Below, in pieces: positions 38,292 to 51,300 of a stretch of 64,000 nucleotides of DNA; position 1 is the stretch's first letter; every line of letters starts with the position of its first letter. Below the pieces are notes generated by a model. That model worked only from the letters and a program-made list of their open reading frames with translations, ran no database searches and was not told the DNA's origin. The stretch comes from Dipetalonema caudispina. Taxonomy: Eukaryota > Nematoda > Chromadorea > Rhabditida > Onchocercidae. The stretch lies in contig JABVXV010000042.1 in the NCBI GenBank assembly GCA_013365325.1, forward strand, positions 186,001-250,000. The letters are read 5' to 3'. The position numbers and the translations under genes were made by a program.

Positions 38292-41200
38292 GTAAGTGTC
38301 TCTGTGTCACCGCAATTATTTCCTTAAAAATTTATCAAAGAAAGGATTTGAAAAAATGATTGAAGAAAAGATGCCCAATTTTGCTATTTGATGATTTTTT
38401 TTAGATTTTATCTAAATCAAACTTTTGCACTATTAAACGTTGCTATTAATGTGAAGTTTAGACGTGATTCAATGAAAGGAAAAAGTGAAACTTCCTGTGC
38501 ATAGGAAATTTAAAGTTCAATGGTGTAGAAAGGAAATAATTAGAGGTTGGAGAAGATGACGACTGTTTCGATAGTTTGAAAAAATATAATGGATTACTTC
38601 AAGAAAGATGAATATATATTTAAATAAAATTGAGGAAAAGTAAAATTTCAGTCGAAATTTAAAAAAATTAATTTCGTTTCAAAACTTTACAAAATTTATG
38701 ATAAAAATGGAAATCTTCGATTACTGGAACAGCTTTTTTTATTTTTCCTAAAAAAGGACTAAGAATTCAAAAATAAATGATAATCGGCTTCAATAACAGG
38801 AGATTAACATCATATATATCATAAACGGAAAAATTTATGTCCATCAACTTTTTATGAGCCAACTATATGGAAATAACAAAATTCCCTTGAGGCATCATTG
38901 ACAATTTCGCAAAATATTTACTTCATATCTAATAGGAACTTTGCAAAAATGAATATAACTAAACTACTTAATAACTTAATTAATAGTTAGAATAAAGCTA
39001 GAAGACAACAAGTAAAATGATTCAAAGATTGTTCTGAATTTGTAAACTTTCAATTAACTAAACGACAATTTTTCAACTCATCACTTCATTTCGATTTTAC
39101 TAGTAATTTGATCTATTGCTTTGCATAGATCTGATATTTTTATCCTTTAGAAATGTTGCATAGGAAATTGATTTGCACTTCTCGTGAAATTATTATTTTC
39201 AATCTTTCTACTTCTCAATTTCTATCAAAACAGCTGAATCCAAATGATAGAGAAAATAACTTTAAAAAATTTCCCTATTTTCGAAAATTTCTAACGCATG
39301 CGATAGCTGTTGTTTGAACTTTCAAATAAATATCACCATTTGGGGTCAAGAATAGGATCTCATTCACTGTTTCCATCACATTTACAGCTTCATATAATTG
39401 TAATGAAATTTGCCAAATAATAAAACTATCATAACTATCACTTTTCTTACATCAATGTTTCGACGCAAACTTTGTCGTTGATTATTAAATACTACTAATC
39501 ATTACAATTGATGATAATGAATGATAACATAATTATATCTTTTGTGTAACTAAATAACCTTCCAGAGAGAAAAATGAAGAGAGAATGATTTTCTAGAAAA
39601 AAAAAAAATCAATTTTTTGATGCTGCCATAAAGGATACAAAACAAAAGATGGCTTTTACTCTTTCTCTTTTAAACAATTATGATAATGTATTGGTTCACA
39701 TCATCCTTATCTTCCTCATTCCATTTTAAAAACGGTAGAATTGAGGACATTAAATTTAATTGTCCATAGAAGTAATAATGTTGAATGATACAAAAGCTTC
39801 TTCTTCGTTGTAAATTCAAAAGATGGGAGTAAAATATGATTTATTTGAATTGTCTTTTAGCATACAGAAAATGAAATGATATGTGACATTTATCCGAACG
39901 ATAAGAGCTATTACTATCCAAGTTACTAATAAGAGTTATTGTTATCTGTGATAATATACAGTAATCAGATTCCATGTTGGAATTTTAATCAGAATAGATG
40001 ATTTTATCAACCATACATTCTTCGAAAATCACAACAGACAGATAAAGAATAAAAATGCACAAATGATAATTGCATTATCCAACAAAATTTCATCTTTCAG
40101 ATATCGTTGCATTGATTTCAGTAACTCGAAGTTTCGCTAATTTTGTCGTAAGGAATAAAATTAAATTTTTTAAACATTTTTTATGATTTAATGTTTTAGA
40201 TGTTTCTAGGAAATCATAAGGAATTATTTGGAGATTGCAATTTTTTCTTGCATGACAATTCGGATTCAGTATTAAATTTGCAATTTGATTCAGACAAGTT
40301 TGAGAAAGTTTTCTTTTTTTTTCAGGTAAAACAAAAACCAACAAAAAATTTGAATATTTAAGTAAAGTACGTAGTTTTAGACGTCAAATATGCTGAACAT
40401 GATAATAAAAAATTTGAGTGAGGAATAATAATTTTGTTGTAAAAAGTTGAAGTTAATTGAATTCTAAAGTTAAATGAAAATGAAATGAATAAAGAAAGAT
40501 TATTGAGGAATTCAAAGATGATTTCATCGAAACATTTTAAACATTAAGTGATTCTGCTTTGCTTAATTTATAAACAAATTTTTGGACAATAAAAAGTGAA
40601 CGAATTCGATTCAAATATGAAGGACACAATGAATAAAGCGCGTAGTTAAAAAAATTAAAGCCAAACTTTGAAATGTTCCGGAAAAAATAAGCTTTGAATC
40701 TGTTAATAAGTTCCTTTCTCTTATACTATGATATCCTTATCAATAGATACATTAATCAATAGTTTGAAAATAAGTCAAGAAACTAAATTCTTTTTTGAAG
40801 TATGACGTTGAAAGATTAAACGATGTTATGTTCAATTAGAATTTATAATTGATTAAGTACAAAAAAAGTTTCGATTTTGAATTAACTTTCAAAAATTTTT
40901 CCTAAACATTATAGACTGCTTAAAATTTAAATTAAAAGTTGATGCTATACCAATGTATGTTGTAATTATGTAACTAATTAACACAGCCAAAACAATTACA
41001 AATTTTTAAAACACTGGAATGAATAAAAATGAAGCATTTGAAATCTCTTATCGGTTTATACCTATGAGATAAATTTGTGAAATCATAAAATTTTTATAAA
41101 ACTACAATTTGTTATATTATTTATAAGAAAATATAAAAGGAATGCGGAAGTTAGAGCAACAAAAATATTGATACAGGTTTGGTATAGGTATATTAATCTA

Positions 41201-42113
41201 CTGAGGTTAAATTCATTGATTAGGAAAGAATGGAGATGGTAAACGGATTAAATTCTGAAATACTATCAATAGATCTCTTTCATTCTCTTAAGATTAAATG
41301 AAATAATAATTCATTCCGGTGATGTTAAACTATCATATGAAATTAAAACTAGCCGCAAAGAAAATGAACTCAAAGCTATGGTTGCAATAATATAGCGTTT
41401 AACTTTTTTAAACAAACTAAAACCAAACTTTTTGAAAATAAACTTTTCCAACATTACTGCTAGAAACAAAATAGCTATGCCTTATTTTTATTTAATTACT
41501 GATAAATTTAGAATGCATGCATAACTCAAAATTGAAATCTGATCAATAAAATAAATAAATAAAATTTTACATGGTTCTCTTTGTCTAAGTTAATGTTTGT
41601 CACACATTTTATGCTAACATTACAATTGGTCTGATCAAACTATTAGCTTTTTTTCCTTCTTCCTGCTGTCCCGACAATTTGTATTTTTCAATTTCTTCCT
41701 TGATTAGTTTTTATGATTACTGTCTATTCTGATAGTCTAAGAATGCAATAACGAATAATAATTTCCTTTGAAATAGTTATTTGTCATTTCAGATATATTT
41801 TTAGTATTAGTTTTTTTATACTTCTTTTAAAGAGAAAAATTCTATAGTAAAATAAGATACAAACTAAAAATAAAGCAAATTTGTTATACTATTGCGGAAG
41901 TATTTAAATGTAAAAGAGGGGTGTATTTCAATGCTGCAATTATTTCACCAATAATTTAAAAGCACCTCAAATCTGCTATTACCTTAATACTCAACTCCTT
42001 TTCTATCCACTATTATTTTTAGTTTTTTATAAAAATTCTTACCTTAGCATAAATGATTATAATAACAACAATCTTTAGGATTTACACAATTCCGTTTACA
42101 AAATCCGTAAAAT
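38292..42113. other. Upstream region of the hydroxylase gene, no further exon found
   Basis: This is AT-rich sequence with no exon set that joins in phase. If the gene starts at 42114, its promoter should lie in the right part of this stretch. If the exon at 38194 belongs to it, this stretch is an intron. Confidence 0.4.
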
Positions 42114-45100
42114 ATGGCAAATATCAAAGAAGCGCTGGTATGTTTGTTTTTGAAATCGCATATGTTTTTTATTGCAATTTTCAATATTAATAGATCTAAT
42201 GTCGGAACTCATTAAAGGTTATGTCGAAATACGGCACGCGAGACAGTTTGGTACATCAGGCTAGTGTTGATCGCTTACAAAACGTTGCAATAAAGCAACA
42301 AATTCTTGAAAAACATCGGAAAGAAATTACGGAATCACCGGAATATGCTCGAGTAAGTTAGAAGAATAGTTCATTTGTGATATAAGTTTATTTTAATGCC
42401 GTAATATATTTATCAGTGGTGATGTTCGATCAACTTTGGCAGTAAATCGTCTGATAAAATGATTGAAAAATTGAATTTAGCATTCAAAAAATTTCTCGAA
42501 ATAACCTAAACCAAATTACTCTATCAGATTGTTATGCATTAATTATTAGAAGGCATTGCTAGGAAGCTACTCTCCTTTTTAATTTGTTTGAAATATGTCT
42601 GAAAAAATATTTCCCATAATACAATAACAATCTCACATTGCTCTTTAGGTTAGGTTGGTAATTGAAGGAGAAGAACTTATGATTATCTTCGTTTTGAAAG
42701 TCAAAAAGAATTACAAAGCATTCGCTAAATTAAGGAAAAATTTGAGAAAAAGAGATCGATAGCTTCAACATTTATTATTCTCTTCTTTTTTAAGATAAAA
42801 CATTAATCATCAAACTTAATTACAGCTAGATTCCTCAATATCGATTATCTAATTTAACCATAGTCAGATTCTTCAATATTATCAAAAAGTAGAAATGAAA
42901 CAGAAGAACGAAATTCTTGAGAATAAGTTGTATAAATTCCATCCTTCATGAAACATTACAAAGACAACAGTTACTTAGAACAAAGAAGCGAAATTTTTTA
43001 CAACACTTTTAAAATTATAACAAAGATAGCTTGATGGATCAATCAAACTTGCCATTTATTTGTGCACCATTTTCATTCCTTGTAACATTATCCAACCATT
43101 TCTCATATTTTTATTTCTTTTGGTTTTATTTATTCTTTCATAGCATTCATTTAGATTCTAAAAGAACTGAACGATGAAGGCATAGAATTGATTTGGTCAT
43201 CTGGCCCCGATGTACCAATGAGAATCGTCGTTGTATTGGCTGCCGAAGGTATTTGTCTTATTTCTTATTTACTTTTTTTCATCAAAAATATTTTCTTTAA
43301 TTAGTTGCTATCAAATTAACAGTTAGAAAGTGGTCAATAAATTAAATTTTAAAAATTACTAAGCAATTGAAGCATTTGTTTATTCTCCAACAGAGGACAG
43401 CGCTCAATTTCTATCAACAATTTTGATGGAATATGAAATAAACGGCGTACGTCTCAGACATCTGGAAATACGTCCGGAAGTGAAAGAAAATGGATCGTAC
43501 TTGGTAACCGATATAAAAAAAAATTTGAAAGGTTATCAAAAATTTAAAAACAAATTTTAGCACAAAATTGTAAGCTTACTGAGATAGATAAATTGCTAAA
43601 TACGTCATGAAGAAACAACTAATTCTCAAAATAGTTAGTAGAGATAAAATCGAGTAACTGTGACAATTCCTTTGTATATTTCATTTTGGATTGATGCTAA
43701 TAAACTTAAGTCAAATTAACTTAGGTTCAATTATCAAGCGGACTTACCAATTACAAATAGAAGTCGGACACTTATCAATTAAAAGCATTTAACAAATTTC
43801 TTGGCTCCCAAGAAATTTTGGTTTTTTTTTTACTCAAAAAATGCGAGTTTCCGGAAAAGTACATTTGTGTTTATTCAAATCTCGGTTTTTTATGAGGAAG
43901 TTAATAATTATTTAATTTTCTTTTTCAGTGAAGTTTGAAATTTTTGCTGATTGTGAATGCACGAAAGATGCATTCCTGAACTCAACGAAATATCTAGCAG
44001 AACGGTATCGTATCCTACGACTAAACATTTATAATAGTACTGATGGATCGCTTGAAAAGAGTATACCTTTCCAAAAGTGTGATTAATTTCGACTATTTGT
44101 AAAAATTGTTGATAGCATGATGTTCAACTCTCTTTTCATAATTTAATTTTTTTATAATGAACCAACTTCTGACCCGTGACATCCGGTAATCGATCAAAGT
44201 GTCCTTAAAGAAAAATTTATTCTATTTTAGGTAAAATAGTTCAGGAAACTTTCTATAAATTTTATCATTCTGTTCATTCATTCTTCTGTGGAAGATAAAA
44301 AGTCAATTTAAATATTATAGAAATCAGAAAAATTTGAGTTATCTGATTTGTTTCAGCTCCGTGGTTCCCGAAACATATTTCTGATCTCGACAAATGCCAA
44401 CATTGTATAGTGAAGTATGAACCAACATCTGACCCTCGACATCCGGTAGTATAATTGTAAACATGTCAACTTTTCTCTGTAACTTCTTGTAGCTTGTTCT
44501 CTGTAATTTGCAGAAAATAGTAGTATTAATGTATTAATGCGATAAAAATCAGTGGTAGTTGATTTAATGAAACGAAATTACCGATAATACATTTAGCTAT
44601 TTTATAATTCTTATACCGTGTTATTACCAGAACATGCATCACGGGGGATAATTCCGATAGCTGTTATCAATTTGATAGAATCATTATTCCAGGGATATGG
44701 TGATAAAGTATATATTCAGCGAAGAGAACAACTGAACGCGATTGCTGAGGCTTATAAATAGTATGCTTTGTTGGTACCTACTTTTGACTTAATTAAGCCT
44801 TAAGTATTTTCTTCTTTCTTCATCTATTGTTGTTAGAATAAAAATTAATTCTAAGGAAGATGTGAAGTGCGCCCTCATATTTTTCAATTATACATCAATG
44901 ACAGTCTTCATTGATATTCCAGGCTAATTTTCATTTCAGTGGCGAAAAATTGCCGGATATTGAGTACAGTCCGGAAGAGCATAAAACTTGGGAAGCGGTT
45001 TTCAACAAGTTGAAATCACTACATCCAACTCATACTTGTGTCGAGTATCAACAAAATTTTAGACAAATGGAATTGGAAGGCCTTCTAGAGCCTACTCGAA

Positions 45101-47415
45101 TACCAAAATTATCGCTTATTAATAAATATCTGCAACGTAAAATTTGCAAATTTTCTAAAAATTCTAATTACTGTATATTAGAGTAAATAGTTGTTTTGAA
45201 GTTCGTTTAAAAAATTACACTCTAGCTTGCATTAAGTATTTTCGTTTTATTGAAAAACTTTAAAGACAAAATCGTTTGAGACCCTATTTGGCCTCATCTT
45301 TCTGTTGCTTGAGCCTTGATATATAGAAATAACAAAATTCGTCATATATCTTCCAATAAACCATCAAACCATTAAACCATTCAAAAGTTCAACATTTAAC
45401 TATCTTACCATCAAACTTTTTTTATCTTACCATTAAATAAGACCAGTCAATGAGTTATACGACGTGGCAATATCATACGAAATGTCCTACTCGATTTTAA
45501 TTTAAAAAGAAAATTTTATAATAAGCGATACTGCAAAGCTAGGAAATAAGTATTGACATCTTACTTTACAGGTAGAACCGGATTTACACTTCGTCCATGT
45601 GCTGGATTGCTTTCAGCGCGTGATTTCTTGGCTAGTTTAGCATTTCGTGTTTTTCAAGTTAGTCTTTTTTTCAACAAAGAATTATACCATTTCTAAAGTT
45701 TAAATTTGGGACCCTTCGGAAGTTCCTAAATTGCTTATTGTACTTTTTTGTTGAGACTACCATATACATTCGACATTATGGTTCACCGCATCATTCTCCG
45801 GAACCGGACTTAATTCATGAATTTATTGGACATTGTCCAATGTTTGCCGATCCGCTCATCGCGCAGTTTTCCCAACAAATTGGACTTCTGTCGTTGGGTG
45901 CAACTGATGAACAGATCGAACAACTTGCTACTGTATGTATTTTAAAGCTCTGTTGTACAACTTTGCAACAGATAATATGCCATGTTCTTTTTCTACAATG
46001 TATCTAATTTGCATGCATACAGTAATCTATTACTACATTTACCGTATTAATCGTGTCTGCCGCATCACTCTAATGATACATTAATATAATGAAGCAATTT
46101 ATCAGCTTTACTGGTTCACAGTTGAATTTGGTTTGTGTCGTCAAGATGGTCAGCTGAAAGCTATCGGTGCCGGATTACTTTCATCATATGGTGAACTTAT
46201 GGTATGTCTTTTACATTTCTACTTTTCTGAATAAGCATATTGCGCTACTAAGTTAACTTTAACAAATTTCATTATAGAGCTTCTGAATTTGAAGTTAACT
46301 TTGAAAATTTTTAAATTGAAAGTTTTTAATCATAGAATAATCACAGAGATAAATGAACTGATTTGAAAACTACTGTCTCTTAGAAAATATGCACAATTGT
46401 ATCTAATTTACTATTCGGCATTTCTCGGGATGGAATAAAATTCCACAGCAAAATTATTACTTAAATTGGTAAAAACCATATCTTTTAACAATAATAACAA
46501 TAACAATGCCAGCAAGAAAAGTCCGATAATTTAATAAATGATGGGAAAAATTTCAGCATGCCTGCTCAGATAAACCACAACATGAAGTTTTTGATCCGCA
46601 ACATACAGCACTGCAAAATTTCGAAGATTTTGACTATCAACCACTTTATTTCGTTGTTGACTCAATCTTTGATGCAGTGGCTAAAATGAGGTATTGCTAC
46701 TACTGTTAAAGTCGTAATTTTGAAATTGAAATTCTGCGATCGATTTGGTTTCTTTTTGCATGTTTCTTTTCTCTTACGATAGGATTTCTTTTAGCAGACA
46801 AAGAAAGTAAAAATGCATGAGTTTTTTTTCACTGGTCAGTGATAGTAGTCAAATAAGTTGAAGTGCTTTATGTTCTTTTTTTTTTTAAGTTTCATTCTCA
46901 TTTCATTAGCAAAGATTCTTACTTTCAGTTATCAAGTTTTCAAGTAATAGCTATTATTAATTTGAATCCAATTAAATATAGATTATACATTTATGATTTA
47001 ATCTCATAAAAATTTTCCTAAACAGTATCCAATGGATGCTGCAAGAAATTTCAGAGAGTCCATCAAAGAAAAGACTAAATCTTTTGCTAATGTAAAAAGT
47101 CAAAACGAGAATGGAATGAATTAGAATAGTTTAGCAGTGATAATTTAGTTTACAGGACCTATGTACAATCATTTTGGTTTTTAATTGCTTTTCATCAAAC
47201 TGTGATGATTCACGCATCCTGAAAAAATAAATTTTAGAGTATTTGCGCAAAATTTTCAACGTCCATTTGTGGTTTTCTATGATCCATATACGGAATCAAT
47301 AGAAGTTGTAAGAAAAATGCAAGATCTAAAGGATGCAATAAATCGCTTTAAAAGCGAACTGTCATCGTTCACTGAAGCTGTCGAAATATTGAACAAAAAT
47401 ATAGCTAATAAGTGA
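42114..47415 (+). CDS. cat-2: Tyrosine 3-monooxygenase (tyrosine hydroxylase), cat-2 orthologue
   Basis: Converts tyrosine to L-DOPA using tetrahydrobiopterin, O2 and Fe(II), the first step of dopamine synthesis. Exons: 42114-42137, 42218-42352, 43155-43248, 43394-43503, 43934-44078, 44357-44445, 44693-44760, 44940-45136, 45572-45657, 45756-45932, 46106-46201, 46557-46690, 47238-47415. The 1533 nt give 510 residues, near the usual TH length. The N-terminus has [16 protein letters not shown], comparable to the phosphorylated Ser40 region of TH. An ACT-like regulatory domain follows ([19 protein letters not shown]). The catalytic domain runs from [16 protein letters not shown] through [20 protein letters not shown] to [20 protein letters not shown] and FTVEFGLC, with iron ligands His, His (HEFIGH) and Glu (VEFG). 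A C-terminal amphipathic helix suits tetramerisation. [18 protein letters not shown] and SSYGELMH favour TH over phenylalanine or tryptophan hydroxylase. HEFIGH replaces the common HELLGH. The short first exon and the exon 4/5 join are the least certain parts. AATAAA lies at 47621. Confidence 0.93.
44157..44450 (+). repeat. 34-nt direct repeat copying the end and donor of hydroxylase exon 6
   Basis: Positions 44157-44190 match 44417-44450 at 30 of 34 sites. The second copy is the last 29 nt of exon 6 plus the first 5 nt of its intron (CCG|GTAGT). The first copy, ending CCG|GTAAT, lies in intron 5, 260 nt upstream. It has no acceptor directly before it, so it does not look like a working exon. 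Confidence 0.85.
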
Positions 47416-48376
47416 GTGATATTATCAAAAATACAAGGTATATATTATGAATAAATTTCAATTCGCAACAGATTCAAAAAAAGCATATGTTATGAAATTA
47501 GAAAAAATCTCAAAGGCTATTTAAATTTTTATTCAGAGAAGCAATCAATGAATTGATGTGAAATCTTTGAAATCAATGATCTGAATGGTCAACAATAATT
47601 TTCGTGTGAATTATTCAAAAAATAAAGTTTGTATCTTCAAATTTTCATATTCCTTTCATACTTTCTTGAAGTTTCTAATGTCTGCTGTGTACTTCTCTGA
47701 TAGTTAAAATAAAATCTTACTAAGCAGTATACAAGTGTACACAAATTTTTCTATACTCGATCGATCGTTGAATCTTCATTTTGAACTTTCTCTACCCATT
47801 TATATCATTAACACTAAATTTAGCTTGTTCATTAGACCACTGATAAAAAGCATTTTTTTAATTGTAATATATATCACATCTATGTTTGCAATAAAAAAGA
47901 ACTGCACAGAAAGGCACACAACTAAATCATCAATTAATCGCCAATTAAATAATCATCACTAAACTATTAGGAATTATCAGAATAGCTCGATGATCCATAA
48001 AATGAAATCCAAAATACTAATTTTTTCGCTTCAAAACAATAAGGTAGTGATTTAAAAATTAAAATGTATTGAAAGAATCAAAGTAAAATTAAACAACAAA
48101 CATCTTGAAGTTCCCCGAAGATTTCTGACAGTTCTTCAAATTTCCATTATTTACAAAATTGACATTTCGACTTATTATAAAAGCAATTCAAATTGCCGTA
48201 CGCATTTCTGATCACCTTGAATGTATTTTCTTAATCATATCCTAACCATTGCTTGTTATACATTTCTGAAATCCAGCAGGATTATGAAAGAAGTTTTCAA
48301 CTGCTTGTAACCAAATTGCAGAAGTCAAATGATTATCGTTAAAGGACTTCTGAATTATTATCATTTAAACTTCGCT
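47416..48376. other. Gap between convergent stop codons; 3' UTRs
   Basis: This stretch of 961 nt lies between the hydroxylase stop and the carbonic anhydrase-related stop. AATAAA at 47621-47626 is a good plus-strand poly(A) signal. I see no gene here. The open stretch at 47735-47962 lacks any recognisable feature. Confidence 0.5.
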
Positions 48377-51300
48377 TCACACAGAATGTCGTCTAGGATT
48401 GGCCTTATAACCCATATCGATATATAAGTTGCTCGGACATGATTGTGGTGATTTAGCCTGAAAGCATTTCTTTTCCGTTTCAGTAAATTACATTATCTGC
48501 TGCATCAATCCTGATGAATATCCATCAGGTCAGTTACTTCCGTGTGTACATTGTCTACTGGGACAAATAAATTTATATGAGTTGAAATTGCAATAAGAGC
48601 GCTTTAAGGAAGTGCTTTTTGATTAGTGATTAGATGTATGCACCAATGAAATTGATACTATTTGTAATTCTGATATAATCATTGTAAGATTTTCTCTAAA
48701 CTAATAAATTTTTTGGTATTCTTTCCTTAAAAAATAAATTAAAATCTTGGCTCCGATTCAGAAATTCCCGCAGGAAATTTTATATCAAGACTTAGATTCT
48801 GATTGGCTTATTTTAATTCAAACTTCAAATATCCTTTAAATATAATTCCAACGGAATTTTTAAGTGAAATTAAGAGAATAAATTAGATTGACCTTATACT
48901 TGATATTAATGTTTGTGCGTAAAAGGCGTCCATTCAGTGGCTTTAGTGGACGATAATTAGGTGACATCGAAACTGGACTAAGCTGCTTGGTTTCAGTTTG
49001 TTGAAGGTCATTCCATATTTGAAGCTAAAAATATTTAAAATAATTACATCTCCATTTCAAAGCTCTGTGACTAAGTGAGTAAGATTTTTTTCTGATTAGG
49101 AAATTTGCTCTCGTTTACAATATTTGTTCTATAAAAAAGATAAGAAAAAGCAAATTAAGATAAATTCCTGAAATTAAGAAAAAAATTAAAAAAGAAAACG
49201 CTATACATCTTCTTTAGTGATATAAATAGGATTGTTCATGATGACCCAGGTAACTGTTTCAAAGCAACCTGGAAATGTCAATGACCCTTCGTAAGTTATA
49301 TAGTCTTGAGTTTGTGGCAAAAGTCCATACGCACTGAATCGCTTAAGTATTGTTTTTGTGCCTGAAATAGATTAATCTCAGATTAATTTCCATTTCATTT
49401 CAATGTTAGCTTTTAATTATGCAACATTTACTCAAATATTTGCAAATTTATCGCTAATATATATGTTTGGTTACTTTTCAATTATTTTGCTTTAGCTTAA
49501 GATTACATATCTTACTGTATGATTAAACTGTATTTATAAGAATAACGAAATGGAAACCTTTGTAAGTAATACTTTGCGATGCAACAGTTAATTTCCGCAA
49601 TTCAGTATTTGATACTGTACCAAGCTGAAATAGTTTTTTTCTCTTTTGTATAATTCAAAGAAAGAACTGTTACAGGATTCTGAATCATTAGAATATTCAG
49701 AAGTATATGCTTCTACCTAAGATTGTCATATCCCCACAACTTATTTTGAGAGTTCTTGCATAAAATTACCAGAGAGCAGTTTAAAATTTCTAAATTAACC
49801 TGATAATCATAAAATTTCGAGATATGCTGTCACTATTACAAAAACAGCGCGTAAAATTACAGCAGGAGTCAATAATACTTACATCAACAATTATTGAAAC
49901 GGCCAAAAGACCACGTGATTGTGACATTGCTTCGGTGAAATTAGCATATAAATCTGTATTGTATGCCAACAGTTGTACCTAAAAGTCTACAGGAATCTTT
50001 CAGCTATTTAGAGATGAAAACAATAAAAGCAATCAAACTTTCCCTTTTGCTGAATCACAACTTCTTTGCAGAGATGTTAGTACCTTTGACCTTTATTTGA
50101 GAATTAAAAAGCTTTACTTCTTTGCAAGAAGAATAGAATGTAAGTAGTTACCTCAGCTGGAAATCGAACTCGGTCGATGGTATGTTCAGATCCTCGCTCA
50201 TCATTAGCTACTAATCCAAAATGTACCACAACATGATGCAATCGATACCTATCCTTGTAAGGAAATACAGTAGCATATTACATTAGCTATAAATGATTAA
50301 CATTCCAGTATACTATATATTTACAGTATCATGCGATATAAACTGATATACATGAGAGGTGCGGTATTACTTAATTCCATATAATATTACTTTGTTACCT
50401 ATAAGGAGATGAAGGACCACCACTGATATTGATATTCCCATGTTCAATTAATGAATCATTAATTGTCACCAGTGGTAACTGACCCATATTTTCCAATGTT
50501 GCTTGCACCTCAAAATAAAATTCTTTAGTAACTCATACAATACTAAATGTGGTAATGACAATAATTAATCTCAATAATTCTATGAAAATAGTCTTAGTGA
50601 TTCTATTGACAAATGTATTCTTCTAGTGCTTCTAGTGATAGTCAAACTGGTCAGTGATTATTTAATATTCAACGATGTGAAACAAAGTTAACTAGAAAAA
50701 TTATTAATAACATGGAGGATCAAAATTCATTTATCTTTTAGATCGATAAAATCAAATAGTTTAGTTATGCGATCTGACACAATGCTTGAATGAAGTTGTC
50801 AAATAAAATGAATAAACCTGCTGTTTATTAATATCAAGAGGTAGTAGACCGGGATCATATAGTAGTACTGACGGGTCTACATTGATCGGTGATTGTAGTT
50901 GTCCTGCCGTACACATTCGCCAGTGTTTGTTGACAAGGCCCCAAAAATCGGGTCCTATAATGCAAGGGTAGAAACAGGCAGTCATCAACCATGGAATCAT
51001 ACCTTTCGTTCCTCTGTGCTGAAATTTGTGTTTCAAATTCAATCAACTCTTATAAGCATTCTTTCTACGTGAATTATGCATTTTTTTGCATATTGCATTT
51101 TCAATGCTTTATTGCAGGATATTGAAAACTAACTTCACCATATTTATCAAATTTTAGAAGAAACAAATTAGCTTTACCCTAATTTTTTAAATCTAAATTA
51201 ATATACGAATTTTACTATCGAATTAACTCAGCAATTTCAGCTTTTAACAAGAAAGAATTTAAGAAAGGAAAACAAAAGAGGAAGAGAGAGTCTTATCATA

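Noticed and set aside
44157..44190. Alternative hydroxylase exon in intron 5
   Set aside because: There is no acceptor AG directly upstream, and its reading frame cannot be entered from exon 5. It is a partial duplicate of the exon 6 end.
42218..47415. Phenylalanine or tryptophan hydroxylase as the identity of the hydroxylase
   Set aside because: [34 protein letters not shown] and the FDP segment match tyrosine hydroxylase better than the other two, and an RDSL-type N-terminal motif is present. A tree would be decisive.
50955..51046. Continuous minus frame upstream of the first CA-fold exon (GTKGMIPWLMTACFYPCII)
   Set aside because: A TATAG acceptor directly before GACCCG joins the signal-peptide exon at 57698 in phase, and the result gives the family's usual length. 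The open stretch is intron read-through.
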